Source: Desulfobacula sp. (GTDB taxonomy: Bacteria; Desulfobacterota; Desulfobacteria; Desulfobacterales; Desulfobacteraceae). Taken from it: a stretch of 64,000 nucleotides of DNA. The stretch lies in the NCBI GenBank assembly GCA_023701135.1, contig JAMPXP010000001.1:124001-188000 (forward strand), given 5' to 3'. Of the stretch, positions 52,126-61,972 are shown one piece after another. The position numbers were made by a program, and so were the translations under genes. The first letter of the stretch is position 1, and every line of letters starts with the position of its first letter. The notes under the pieces are model-generated. The model did not search any database and was not told the origin of the DNA. It saw only the letters and a list, made by a program, of their open reading frames with translations.

Positions 52126-55100
52126 TTATTTTACAGGAACGAAAGTATCACAATCCGGCATCAGCGGTTTTACCTCAGGTGATGGTAAAACATAGCCAAG
52201 GCGAGAAGTATTTTTAGAACTCCAAGACGGTGTGTCGTGAATCATTAAGGCCCTTTCATAAGCAGGCGCCTTATCCGAGATCATTTGCCCTGCTTGATTC
52301 CTGACACGCCATAAAGCTGAGGGTGATATATGATCAAACATTGCTGTCCCTGCATCGGCATCGTCCAGCTTCAAAACGGAATTTTTTGTATTGAGTTCCT
52401 GATTTAACCAATTTGATATTTTATAACGGGGTATACCAAATAAACGATTTAACATAGTGAGATATTCCACATCCTGTTGGCCCCTTGTAAATGCCTTCAA
52501 GCGTATTGAAACCTTTGGGCCGGTTGAATGAGGATAAAATAAAGATGTTTGATCGGCTGTTAGCCAGGACTCATCATTCCCAATGGTCTGCCATGGCAAT
52601 ACCCCCATTGCCCCTTTTGCCCAGGCAGAGACACACCAGGCAACAGGCTGGACATTCGAGGTAGAGACATCATTGGCTGTACCGTATTCTGAAAAATATG
52701 TGTTACCCCATAATATCTTCTCTTCATTTTTCATACGGGTTTTCTGAAAATTATTGGAGCCGATATATTCGATATCCATAATTCCTTTTAGCATATCCCG
52801 TTTAAACTGACTGTATGAAATATCTCCCCTGAACCACATCTTGGTATTGCCCTGTACCGGTGCTACGGCAGATTTCCATAAATTCCCATACCAGCGCAAC
52901 GCCCAGAAATCCTGTGTATTCATCGGTTCATCAAACACCCAAGGGGCTGAACTCTTCTGATAATTTGCTCGATTATATACTTTATTATTCAAATAAAATT
53001 GAAAAATAGTATCTTCCCATTTTTGCTTATCACAATGTTGTGCAAAAGATAAAAAATATCTTTTTAGAGACAAACTGTAATGAGACGTAAATGCCTCATC
53101 TGCCCAGTAGGAAGGTGAATAATTTTCAAAAATATTGACCGGCCAGTTTTCGGAAAATGGAAGATAAAAGACATCAACAGGTTCGTTTTCTCTGGGCAAA
53201 TCCTTGAATGCAGAGCCATTCAGTAAGGGTCCAACCTGTTGATCCCATCTGGTCCATTCAAAATCATCCCCCTGAATATCAGGTGCAAGATAGGGAAGGC
53301 CGTTCCACCCATAGGGGAGACGGTTCAAACAAGTTCGATGCAGATGGGCTGCCCGATAATAGGTATCCCCCTCCAGGGGAAATGATTTGCCATATGCATT
53401 CATTTCCGGAACAAAAGACAATTTGTTTGGCAACGTAAAATTCCAAACCGTCAGATCAACGGTGAACTCAAGAATACTATTGCCCTTAATAATCTGCACC
53501 TTTCCATATTTTTTTCCAGGCAATTCCTCATGGGGTATGTAAAGTTGACAAATGAGAGAATGGTTTGTCTGATTAGGAATAAAGACTTTGCCTGCTTTAG
53601 AAGGGATGGAAAAAGATGTTTTCAAAGGAATAAGCGGGTCAGGAAGTACTCTGGTTTGAGAATCATCGGTTTCCTTGCTGTTTACATACGCAAATTCAAA
53701 GATTTCAGGCTGTAGCGCCGGATCCCTATCGAACGAGTATTTCACCTGAATGTGATCTGCCGTGCCCTCATGATTCAATTGAAAAAAAACAAATTCATTC
53801 CTGGCAGCGAAAAGCCTTATTTTTTTTTCTTTTGCTGAAAAAAGATGATTTCCGCTTTTATAACTCTTTACTTGCTCGGGAATCATCTTGCCTGTTTGAG
53901 GGCTTATTTTATCCAGAAGATCAACAACACAGATTTTAACCCCTCCCACCTCAGGAAGGATGTTATCCCCATTAAATATATTGACAGATTCTTTTTTGGG
54001 GATCATCTGTGAACCCGGTGTCGAAGACAATGCAATTTCTTTTATCAATGGTTTTCCTATATTTCCTGAACTGTCAACCGGGCGGATGGTTAAGGTTATC
54101 TTTTCTCCGGGCAGAAAAAAAAGGTCTCTAAGATGCATCCTAACCTCTTCGTCTGATTCTGAAGCCATGGGAATCATATATCGGGGGATATCTTTTATTA
54201 TTTTATTTCTTTCATAAGTGACATGAAAACCAAGCGTTTTCCCTCCTCCTTTATCTACCGGTGTTTTCCATATCACCAAGGCTTCCCCTTCAGGAAGATT
54301 GTTTGTTTCAATTCGGATATCCTGAACTGTATCAGGAGGAATATTATCATGGCCATCGAACCAGATTTCAAGCCAGGGAGCTTTTTCCCTATTTTCACGA
54401 CTATAGCAAAACCGGTTTGGATATTTTATATAGTTGAATTTCCCATTTTTGAGAGTCCAGACATTGCCGACCTCATCATTGACAAAAAAACCATGACTGA
54501 TTCCTGCTATTCTTGACGCGACAACCTCGGGAGAAATAGCACAGGCTTGCCACCCCTGATTATCCGGTACGGGACAGTCTGCAAACTTCCAGACAGTATG
54601 CCCCCGTCCAAACGAAACATCCATAATTGTGCTTCCAGGATAAGCCCAGTCTTTTTCTTCATGCTGTGCCTGTTCAAAGCAGGAGCTTCCTTTTTCCAGT
54701 CTATAATTTTTAGACCTGCCTTCAGTCCATTCACTAGCCAGGGTTGATATTCCCAGACGAGCGAAAGGTGCTTTGTCAGATGTAATGGAACAAGTATGCA
54801 GCAAAGCTCCGGTAATAATTTTCCCTTTCAAATCCGCAATATCTATATCAAAAAGAAAATATTCCTGCCGGCCTTTCAGTTTAAGCCTGTCACTGCCGCC
54901 GTTATTTCCTTTTTTTTCATCACCGACAGAAGAGACCCAGGTATCTTTTACAACAGGACATTTCATGCGCCGGCCAGAAGGAGGCCAAGGATTATTTTCC
55001 GAACAAATACCCTTTGAAACACCCTTGTCAACGAATAGCAGAAAAAATAAAAGCAAGACCCTTATCGGGACTTGCTTGATATTTTTTGATCGCCTGTACT

Positions 55101-55140
55101 TATTTTTTTGACCTGGTTCCATGGCAGACCGAATGGACAT
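52126..55140 (-). CDS. Secreted DUF4091/glycoside hydrolase-like protein with DNRLRE module
   Basis: 1004 residues. A membrane/signal segment (~27-43) is followed by a DNRLRE-type beta module (~60-225, KDTWVSSVGDEKKGNNGG), a fibronectin-like part (~265-375), a linker domain (~400-560), and a large alpha/beta barrel-like C-terminal half ending in the DUF4091 block RLKAFTRGQQDVEYLTML. DUF4091 proteins resemble glycoside hydrolases but few are characterised. Many Trp/Tyr in the barrel fit sugar binding. In this operon it may trim, release or bind the exopolymer. The start may be ATG 55122 (six residues shorter). Confidence 0.75.
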   Translation of the reverse strand: MSIRSAMEPGQKNKYRRSKNIKQVPIRVLLLFFLLFVDKGVSKGICSENNPWPPSGRRMKCPVVKDTWVSSVGDEKKGNNGGSDRLKLKGRQEYFLFDIDIADLKGKIITGALLHTCSITSDKAPFARLGISTLASEWTEGRSKNYRLEKGSSCFEQAQHEEKDWAYPGSTIMDVSFGRGHTVWKFADCPVPDNQGWQACAISPEVVASRIAGISHGFFVNDEVGNVWTLKNGKFNYIKYPNRFCYSRENREKAPWLEIWFDGHDNIPPDTVQDIRIETNNLPEGEALVIWKTPVDKGGGKTLGFHVTYERNKIIKDIPRYMIPMASESDEEVRMHLRDLFFLPGEKITLTIRPVDSSGNIGKPLIKEIALSSTPGSQMIPKKESVNIFNGDNILPEVGGVKICVVDLLDKISPQTGKMIPEQVKSYKSGNHLFSAKEKKIRLFAARNEFVFFQLNHEGTADHIQVKYSFDRDPALQPEIFEFAYVNSKETDDSQTRVLPDPLIPLKTSFSIPSKAGKVFIPNQTNHSLICQLYIPHEELPGKKYGKVQIIKGNSILEFTVDLTVWNFTLPNKLSFVPEMNAYGKSFPLEGDTYYRAAHLHRTCLNRLPYGWNGLPYLAPDIQGDDFEWTRWDQQVGPLLNGSAFKDLPRENEPVDVFYLPFSENWPVNIFENYSPSYWADEAFTSHYSLSLKRYFLSFAQHCDKQKWEDTIFQFYLNNKVYNRANYQKSSAPWVFDEPMNTQDFWALRWYGNLWKSAVAPVQGNTKMWFRGDISYSQFKRDMLKGIMDIEYIGSNNFQKTRMKNEEKILWGNTYFSEYGTANDVSTSNVQPVAWCVSAWAKGAMGVLPWQTIGNDESWLTADQTSLFYPHSTGPKVSIRLKAFTRGQQDVEYLTMLNRLFGIPRYKISNWLNQELNTKNSVLKLDDADAGTAMFDHISPSALWRVRNQAGQMISDKAPAYERALMIHDTPSWSSKNTSRLGYVLPSPEVKPLMPDCDTFVPVK

Positions 55141-55173
55141 AGATTGGTTATTCCATTACAGGAGTATGTCTCA

Positions 55174-56034
55174 TTATTTATTTATAAGGGTGAGCAAAAG
55201 AGACAAAAAGTTTTGAGCCGCAACCATCCTTCCTTTTTCATTGAGATGCGTATCATCATAGGTGTAATCAGAAACCATATGGTAATATGCTTCATTGTGA
55301 TGATAAAAAATCGATTTCCGGCCATCCGGAAATGTTGACTGAATATCTGCAAAATCAAAAAACGGCTTTTGTCCTATTTGTTCTCTTATCTTGGCATTAT
55401 ACTGATTGGTGTATAAGTTGTGGCCATACTCCCAGATTTCATCGTAATTTAAAATCCTCTTTAACCTGGTTTTCAATGTTATTTTTGTATGCCCTAAAGG
55501 GAAAGTTCCTTGAATGAATATTGTGTCCGGATATTTTGTCTCCAGCAACAATTGAGCTTCATTGTAATCGCCTAATACTTTGTTCAGATTCTTCTCAGTG
55601 TTGTAATAGGGTGTAAAACGAATATAGGCGATATCAATTTTATTTTTCAGCTTATTTTCAACAAGGTGGATATAATCTGTAGCAAGGGTTTGTGGAGAAG
55701 CCGATTCATTTATCCATGAATGAAAAATACCGGTTCGATTATAATCTGTTTCCCTGTCAATATCGATAATGTTGATGCTCTTATACGGCAAGGTTTGTCC
55801 ATAATCCTGGATACCTTGTATTAAATTATTTCCAACCGAACGATGCCCTATATAAATATTTTTTTTAAGAAGTGATTCCCATTGAGTTTTAGTCACATCG
55901 ATATTTTTTTGGCTTATATTAGGATCGAGGTCATTCTTTCCCCGGTCACAAGAAAAAAGAAAGAATATTGAAATGCCCACAATCAGACAATATAAAACAA
56001 AAATATGAAATTTATTTAAAACAAGGTCCATCAT
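55174..56034 (-). CDS. SGNH-like hydrolase lipoprotein
   Basis: 286 residues. A lipobox at FLFSC (~29) indicates a lipoprotein. KNIYIGHRSVGNNLIQGI near residue 60 occupies the place of the usual GDS(L) block. The C-terminal DDTHLNEKGRMVAAQNFL is the block V Asp-x-x-His pair of SGNH hydrolases. Whether the His/Ser in GHRSVG serves as nucleophile is unclear. Such proteins add or remove O-acetyl groups on polysaccharides. Its ATG overlaps the ATP-grasp gene stop by 4 bases. Confidence 0.7.
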   Translation of the reverse strand: MMDLVLNKFHIFVLYCLIVGISIFFLFSCDRGKNDLDPNISQKNIDVTKTQWESLLKKNIYIGHRSVGNNLIQGIQDYGQTLPYKSINIIDIDRETDYNRTGIFHSWINESASPQTLATDYIHLVENKLKNKIDIAYIRFTPYYNTEKNLNKVLGDYNEAQLLLETKYPDTIFIQGTFPLGHTKITLKTRLKRILNYDEIWEYGHNLYTNQYNAKIREQIGQKPFFDFADIQSTFPDGRKSIFYHHNEAYYHMVSDYTYDDTHLNEKGRMVAAQNFLSLLLTLINK

Positions 56035-57245
56035 CTAAGGAATCGGAATATTTTATGAAAAAAATACAAATTCTCTTTCTTCAACCCATAGGTTCTTATA
56101 AATCTGAATAAAAGAACGAGAAAGGGAAGAGGATCATCAATCGCCCAGAATGCATACTCTCTTTCTCTTTTTAGAGATTTGATCCACTGAGCCAAAGTAA
56201 TCTTTTTACCGGCCAGATATCCTTCTCTGGAAAAAACTGATTGAATGTCCCGTAAAATTTCTATCCACAAAACATCAGATTTTATCGGACCAATGGGATG
56301 CATTGGCAACCCCAATACATCCTTATAAGCGATATATTCCATGTTCATGCCACATTTGGCAGTCAACCTGGCCTCTGTGGTTGACCGTGCATTGATTTCA
56401 ACAAGTTTCAATTGACCATCCCGCTGGTCCCTCTGAATTTCTGCCTCTGCAAGACCGTGGTAGCCTATTTTTTTTAACAGATTCAAACCAATATCAACAA
56501 TTTCCTTATCCCACATGGTTATGCAGGCACAGGCATTCCCATAATCAATCGGGAAAATTCTGAGTTTCTTATAACAACATACAGCCAAAGGATTTGAATT
56601 CTGATCAAAATACATATATACAAGATATCTTTCCGTACCCTGCAATTCCTGTTGAACAATTAAGGTGTCTTCAGTCTGAGAAGCCAGATTGTAGAATCCG
56701 ACAAGTTCTTCAGCAGAAGATGCTTTTAAACATTTGTTGTGAAACAGGTTCACAAAGGCGCCGGATTGAACCGGTTTAATAATATATGGATATTCCAGAT
56801 CATGGCTGATTTGTTCAATTTCTGATGAATTTCGAGGGATAAAGGTGTTTGCATGATTGATATGATATTTATCCAGCATGCTGTAAAATTGAACTTTATC
56901 AATCAATGTTTCTGCAATCGCCAAGGATGGCATGGGCATGTGGAAATACTGTTCAAGCGTTTTTTTATGCTTTAAAAGAGCCAGAACCATCAAATCTCCG
57001 GTGATAAAAAGCACGGGCTTTGGATCCAATCGTTTCCCCAGATTGATAAGAAATTGCAAATATGCATCTTCTGAGTCATTTATATCAGGGCTGAGAACTT
57101 TTTTTGCATATCGGGAAACAAAAGTAATGGTTTTAGGATTAGAATCCACCGAATAAACCGGAATCCCCATTCTTCCTAAATTAACGATAACACCATAACC
57201 ATTGGGTGTTTCAGAATTGACTACAACAGCAACCGGCATCTTCAT
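56031..57245 (-). CDS. ATP-grasp carboxylate-amine ligase-like protein
   Basis: 404 residues. The N-terminal Rossmann-like part (VVNSETPNGYGVIVNLGRMGIPVYSVDS) is followed by the ATP-grasp fold: YPYIIKPVQSGAF (ATP lysine), TLIVQQELQGTERYLVYMYF, and KLVEINARSTTEARLTAKCGMN (metal-binding Glu/Asn). These join a carboxylate to an amine at ATP cost. Within this cluster it may amidate the carboxyl of a uronic acid with an amino acid or amine. It lies directly after the uronate epimerase gene (15-base gap). Confidence 0.82.
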   Translation of the reverse strand: MKMPVAVVVNSETPNGYGVIVNLGRMGIPVYSVDSNPKTITFVSRYAKKVLSPDINDSEDAYLQFLINLGKRLDPKPVLFITGDLMVLALLKHKKTLEQYFHMPMPSLAIAETLIDKVQFYSMLDKYHINHANTFIPRNSSEIEQISHDLEYPYIIKPVQSGAFVNLFHNKCLKASSAEELVGFYNLASQTEDTLIVQQELQGTERYLVYMYFDQNSNPLAVCCYKKLRIFPIDYGNACACITMWDKEIVDIGLNLLKKIGYHGLAEAEIQRDQRDGQLKLVEINARSTTEARLTAKCGMNMEYIAYKDVLGLPMHPIGPIKSDVLWIEILRDIQSVFSREGYLAGKKITLAQWIKSLKREREYAFWAIDDPLPFLVLLFRFIRTYGLKKENLYFFHKIFRFLR

Positions 57246-57260
57246 TTTTTTTCAAACCTT

Positions 57261-58304
57261 TCATAATTTTCTAGCTCCAATTCTTTTAATTGAAAAATAA
57301 AATCCAACCACCATATATTCTATAATCAAAACACATAGAAAATTGAGCCCCAAAATAACTAAATCATGATAATCAGGCCGCTGCCTAATAAATTCTCTTA
57401 TAAAATAAGAAGTGTTATAATGAGACCATTTTTCATTATATTTTAAGAAAAAAGTTTCTCCTGTAATATCATATAATCTTTTTAAAAGCTCAATGTGAAC
57501 GTTATGGTACTTTTGTGTTGCAATGGTTCCTGTCAAATCGTAATAACTCCACCACCCAGCGTCATATTTTTCAAGATTCTTCCTTATACTGTTCAGCCCC
57601 AAGTTATAAATTTTCTTAGCATCCTCATTGCCGGTATTTTCCCAAAACTCATAAATATCAATCAGGGCATATATCGCTCCGTTCAGAACCCTGCTTTCCA
57701 GGTTGTTGCCGCCTGCATATTCTTCAAACCACCATTCATCCGGGCTGTCTTTGTATGTAACACCACCATTTTTAACTTCTATCATAAATGCTGTTAATGC
57801 ATATTTTGCAGCAACCAGAAAAGTTTCATCTCCAGTAACTTCAAACGCACTGTGCAATACTTTAATACCTGCCCCTTGTGCCATGCCTGATCGCCAAGGA
57901 GGGGTCAACCGGTAGTTCGGCCAGGCAAAGTGATACTCCCATATACCGTAAGTAAGATCACCATAAGACATAATTCTTAAATTATTTTTCAACCAAATTG
58001 AATATTTAATAAAACTTTTTACCGACTCTGAGTCTTTTTTCGAAGTTTTGAAGTTTTCATAGAATGCAATTGCTTTATGAGAAATATATACCGGATTATA
58101 AAAGGCTTCTTTTAACTTAGGATAAAAAACTTTTGGGATACCATCCTGGTCGATTTCAAAGTTTTTTTCATCACCTCCTGTTGCAATTTTTAAAATTCTA
58201 ATGGCAGGTTTATCAAAAATAGAGTGAGTATAATTTGACAAAAATATGCTAAAAATTAACGCTAATATTAAAAAAAATAATTGATTTTTTATTAATAATT
58301 TCAT
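57261..58304 (-). CDS. D-glucuronyl C5-epimerase-like protein
   Basis: 347 residues with two membrane segments, N-terminal (~7-27) and C-terminal (~318-338), holding a periplasmic (alpha/alpha) domain. WRSGMAQGAGIKVLHSAFEVTGD, WWFEEYAGGN, RVLNGAIYALIDIYEF, WWSYYDLTG and KYHNVHIELLKRLYDITG are the full signature of the glucuronyl C5-epimerase C-terminal family, known from heparan sulfate and some bacterial heparosan epimerases. It would convert D-glucuronate to L-iduronate in the polymer. This implies a uronic acid-containing exopolysaccharide. Confidence 0.88.
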   Translation of the reverse strand: MKLLIKNQLFFLILALIFSIFLSNYTHSIFDKPAIRILKIATGGDEKNFEIDQDGIPKVFYPKLKEAFYNPVYISHKAIAFYENFKTSKKDSESVKSFIKYSIWLKNNLRIMSYGDLTYGIWEYHFAWPNYRLTPPWRSGMAQGAGIKVLHSAFEVTGDETFLVAAKYALTAFMIEVKNGGVTYKDSPDEWWFEEYAGGNNLESRVLNGAIYALIDIYEFWENTGNEDAKKIYNLGLNSIRKNLEKYDAGWWSYYDLTGTIATQKYHNVHIELLKRLYDITGETFFLKYNEKWSHYNTSYFIREFIRQRPDYHDLVILGLNFLCVLIIEYMVVGFYFSIKRIGARKL

Positions 58305-58308
58305 TTCA

Positions 58309-59607
58309 TTATAATTTTTTATAATTATTTAATTCCAACGAGTTTTTTGTAGCATTCTCTAAACATATAGGCAAAGATAGCACTATCCAGAATGATTCCA
58401 CATATAAATTGCTATGTGTCATCATGTATCCTAAACAAAGCATAATCAATATACTACCAATAGAAATCAAGTGATATCTGATTTCGTCTTTATAAATCGA
58501 ACCTTGTGACAACAACCGAATCCGTTTAATTTGTAAAACAGTTTCTATAAGGATAAACATGAAAATACATATTCCGAAAATCCCAATTTCACTGTAACAC
58601 AGCACATAAGTATTATGTGCATCCATACCTGGATTAAAAGGATCATAAAAAGGAACAACCTTATAAAAATTCTTAACCCCGATACCCATGGGATGATCCC
58701 TAAAAATTCTAATCGAAGCTTTCCAAAAATCAATACGGCTTAAAGAAACCCTATCATCAATCATGTTCGATTCACTATTTTCAACACTTTGCGTTTCCTC
58801 TCCTATTGTGGACATACGATCTATAAAACTTGTGTCCATAAGCATAAAAAACAGGATAATTCCTAAAACAGCATAAAGGCAAATCTGTTTTAATTTCTCA
58901 GAAGGAGCATTTAAAAACACATATGGAATTACAAAAACAAAACCCAAAAAAATCGATCTTGACTCCGTAAAAATTATGGTATTAAGAAAAAGAGCGATTC
59001 CTATGATGGGTATCACCTGCCACAACAAAGGGAAACGAAGCATTTGAAATCCCAGAAAAATAACGGATATGCCCATGTATGCTGCAAGACCATTTGCCTC
59101 GCCAAAATCGATGCCACCCAGTCTGTCCAGTCGTCCAATACCCTCCATTGAATGGGCCTGATAAGCGATAAAGATGGCACATAAAATAAATGTCCAGACC
59201 ACTATCTTATAATCTTTAAGTGAATTTACAATACGAATAAAAAAGAAAATAAATATGAAAATCTTAGTTATTTTATTTACATATTCCCAAGTATCGGCTT
59301 CCACAGTCGTTCCGAAAATAAATGTACTGATCCAGCAAAAAACAAGAAACAAATAAAACAGCCATTCTTTTCGAGATATGCGCCAATTCAATTTTCTTAT
59401 ATTTATAAGCGCAGCCGCCACTAAAAAAGCCATGGCGATCACAGAGGGCCTGGGAAGGAACCCATTTGTTGTGACAACCCACCAGGCATAAGGATTATAA
59501 ATAGAATAGATTACAAGATACCCAACAACTCCATAAACCGGTCTGATAAAAGCACCCAGCCACAAACAGCCAAGCAAAATATACATAAGAATAGCTGTTA
59601 AAGGCAT
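58309..59607 (-). CDS. O-antigen ligase family membrane protein (exosortase-associated type)
   Basis: 432 residues, ~11 membrane helices, with a large periplasmic loop at ~270-345 carrying IDFWKASIRIFRDHPMGIGVKNF and DAHNTYVLCYSEIGIFG, the Wzy_C/WaaL signature with its catalytic His region. The N-terminal pattern YNPYAWWVVTTNGFLPRPS resembles the exosortase A-associated O-glycosylation ligase family. It is the second polymerase/ligase-type protein in the operon, so one may polymerise and the other transfer. Confidence 0.82.
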   Translation of the reverse strand: MPLTAILMYILLGCLWLGAFIRPVYGVVGYLVIYSIYNPYAWWVVTTNGFLPRPSVIAMAFLVAAALINIRKLNWRISRKEWLFYLFLVFCWISTFIFGTTVEADTWEYVNKITKIFIFIFFFIRIVNSLKDYKIVVWTFILCAIFIAYQAHSMEGIGRLDRLGGIDFGEANGLAAYMGISVIFLGFQMLRFPLLWQVIPIIGIALFLNTIIFTESRSIFLGFVFVIPYVFLNAPSEKLKQICLYAVLGIILFFMLMDTSFIDRMSTIGEETQSVENSESNMIDDRVSLSRIDFWKASIRIFRDHPMGIGVKNFYKVVPFYDPFNPGMDAHNTYVLCYSEIGIFGICIFMFILIETVLQIKRIRLLSQGSIYKDEIRYHLISIGSILIMLCLGYMMTHSNLYVESFWIVLSLPICLENATKNSLELNNYKKL

Positions 59608-59608
59608 T

Positions 59609-60814
59609 TCATTGATCCTTGAGTGGTTTGGATATACTCTGGGTTAAAATCTGTTTAAAAATCATTTGAATATCCGTGGCAATATGAAGCCATGTCCGTT
59701 TTTTCATGAAAGATGCTATTTTTTCTTTCTCCCAAGTTGTGGTTAAAGCCTTCATCAATCCTGAAGCCACAGATTCTGAATTCGGTTCCACCAGAATCCC
59801 CATTTCCGGTGAAGTCAGGATTTCAGGGATACCGAAAACCCGTGTTGCCACGACCGGAGTTCCACAGGCCAGTGATTCCATCACCACATTGGGCCAGCCT
59901 TCCCTGAAACTTGCGAGACAAAAAACATCTGCTGCATTGTACCATAACGGTAATTCGCTGTTTGGTCTTTGGCCGACAAAAATAACTCTTTTTTCCAATC
60001 CTGATTCTTTTACCAATTGTTTCAATTTTGATTTATAAGGCCCCTCGCCGATTATATATAAGCAAAGGTTTTTATCAAAACTCGAATGCCTGGAAAGCGA
60101 CTCGATAATTGTTTGAAATCCCTTGAGAGGAATAAGAGAACCAACAGACAAAATGATTTTTCCCTCTTCTGTCAATTGGAGTTTTCTCCTTGCTTCCTGT
60201 TTGCTTAAAGGATGAAATCTTTTTGTGTCCACTCCGGAAGGAATCACATGAATTTTGGTGTGAGCCACTTTTAGTCTGACCATATCCTGTTTTAATGCAT
60301 CACATACAGTTATGACCTGTGTTGCAGAATTTAGGGTATACTGGATCATTAGCCTTATAAACCTGAATTTTGTAAATTCATGGATATCAGACCCCAATGC
60401 TGAAACAACCAGGGGTTTCTTCATGATTTTGCTGAGAAGCAACGCAGAAAATCCATCAGGATATACAAAATGGGAATCAATGATATCAAATTTGAATGTT
60501 TTATTAATTTTTTTTATAGTTGATATAGATCCCAAAAACATGGAAAGACCATGGAACAACATACTTATTTTTGGAATCAATAAATAGCGGGGGTGATAAA
60601 CTTCAATTCCTTCAATTATTTCAAATTTTTTTATTCTGAAGAATGGATACCATTTGCCTATAAACGGCAGAGAAGGGCAATAAGGAACGGGTGCGATTAC
60701 TTTAATATGGCAATCCTTGAGCTGGTTAAAGTGCCCCATTCGTTTTAAGGTAAAAATACCGTGACTGGATAAAATAGTGTTAGGGAATAGATTGGTATAG
60801 ACAAGAATATTCAT
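59609..60814 (-). CDS. Glycosyltransferase family 4
   Basis: About 401 residues, GT-B fold. The acceptor half has NLFPNTILSSHGIF and VVSALGSDIHE; the donor half has ILSVGSLIPLKGFQTI, EGPYKSKLK and the nucleotide-sugar site FREGWPNVVMESLACGTPVVAT (E-x7-E). It adds one sugar to the lipid-linked repeat unit on the cytoplasmic side. ATG 60814 gives the common ATGA overlap with the preceding gene; ATG 60826 is an alternative. Confidence 0.93.
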   Translation of the reverse strand: MNILVYTNLFPNTILSSHGIFTLKRMGHFNQLKDCHIKVIAPVPYCPSLPFIGKWYPFFRIKKFEIIEGIEVYHPRYLLIPKISMLFHGLSMFLGSISTIKKINKTFKFDIIDSHFVYPDGFSALLLSKIMKKPLVVSALGSDIHEFTKFRFIRLMIQYTLNSATQVITVCDALKQDMVRLKVAHTKIHVIPSGVDTKRFHPLSKQEARRKLQLTEEGKIILSVGSLIPLKGFQTIIESLSRHSSFDKNLCLYIIGEGPYKSKLKQLVKESGLEKRVIFVGQRPNSELPLWYNAADVFCLASFREGWPNVVMESLACGTPVVATRVFGIPEILTSPEMGILVEPNSESVASGLMKALTTTWEKEKIASFMKKRTWLHIATDIQMIFKQILTQSISKPLKDQ

Positions 60815-61965
60815 TCGCGTTGACATAGGGAGGATCGTTTCTTATAAATAAGGTCGGTATATATTTTCTCATATCCGCTTACCATTTTATCCAGAGAAAA
60901 ATTATTTACTGCTCTTTGCCTGGCATTATTACCATGGTAGATGTTTATTCCATCCTTCCCATCAAGATAGCGGTTTAAACTTGCAGATAAAATATCCGGG
61001 TCATTGGAAGGAATTAAAAAACCTGTTGAATTGTCCACGACAAGTTCGGGGTTACCCCCGACATGGGTGGCAATAACAGGCAGTCCGGACGCCATGGCTT
61101 CAAGAATAGTGTTGCAGATCCCTTCACTTTTCGAAGGAAGCACAAACACATCAAACATCTGAAGGATTTGGTTTATGTCATTACGAAGACCTAAAAAAAA
61201 AATCCGTTCTCCCCAGGGCAATTTTTCTTTAAGTTCGTTCAATCTGTTTTTTTCAGGTCCGTCTCCAACAAGAACAAGCCTGAAGCTTTTTTGTTTATGA
61301 TCTAATTTTGAAAATGCTTTAAGAAGAATCTGCTGATTTTTGATCGGACTGAGTCTTCCAACTGTTCCAATAATGAAATCGTTGCTGGAAAAACCAAAGG
61401 CCGATTTTACAGATTCTTTGTCCCCTATATGAAATTTTTTTGTATCAACGCCGTTAATGATAACCGATATTTTTTTTGTATCAATGCCGACGGATTGAAC
61501 CATCCATTTTTTAATGTCATCTGAAACCGCAATAAGATGATCCACCAGATAGGACAAGAGTTTTCGGGCAATCCGCCGTTTTATATTTTTCCCCCTTGGG
61601 TCATCATTGTTCCAACCATGTTCACTGTGAATTACTATAGGGACACCGGCTAATTTTGCAGGAATAATAGCATCAACAGATCCCCAGTTACGGGTATGCA
61701 CAATGTGTGGTTTTTGGTCTTTCATAAGCTGGAGCAGACGATACATCATCTTCCAATCATGCCCATCACATTTATTCATTTCAAAGATCGGAACTTTTTT
61801 CTCAAGACGGCTTTCTGCTGTTCCGGTCTTGGAAAGGCAACAGATTTGATGATCGAAAATATCAGGATCTGAGCGGTTGATAAGGTTTACAACACCATTT
61901 TCCAGTCCGCCCATGTTAAAAGAATGAAAAACATGAAGAATTCTGATTTTTGTTTTTTGCTGCAT
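60811..61965 (-). CDS. Glycosyltransferase family 4, PEP-CTERM/EpsH1-associated type
   Basis: About 384 residues. ILHVFHSFNMGGLENGVVNLINR, PHIVHTRNWGSVDAIIPAKLAGVP and the donor site KSEGICNTILEAMASGLPVIAT match the sugar transferase family described with PEP-CTERM/EpsH1 systems. The start is ATG 61965, seven bases after the previous stop; a reading from 62004 would overlap the upstream gene. Its presence links this polysaccharide operon to the exosortase programme. Confidence 0.92.
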   Translation of the reverse strand: MQQKTKIRILHVFHSFNMGGLENGVVNLINRSDPDIFDHQICCLSKTGTAESRLEKKVPIFEMNKCDGHDWKMMYRLLQLMKDQKPHIVHTRNWGSVDAIIPAKLAGVPIVIHSEHGWNNDDPRGKNIKRRIARKLLSYLVDHLIAVSDDIKKWMVQSVGIDTKKISVIINGVDTKKFHIGDKESVKSAFGFSSNDFIIGTVGRLSPIKNQQILLKAFSKLDHKQKSFRLVLVGDGPEKNRLNELKEKLPWGERIFFLGLRNDINQILQMFDVFVLPSKSEGICNTILEAMASGLPVIATHVGGNPELVVDNSTGFLIPSNDPDILSASLNRYLDGKDGINIYHGNNARQRAVNNFSLDKMVSGYEKIYTDLIYKKRSSLCQRE

Positions 61966-61972
61966 ATCCGCA

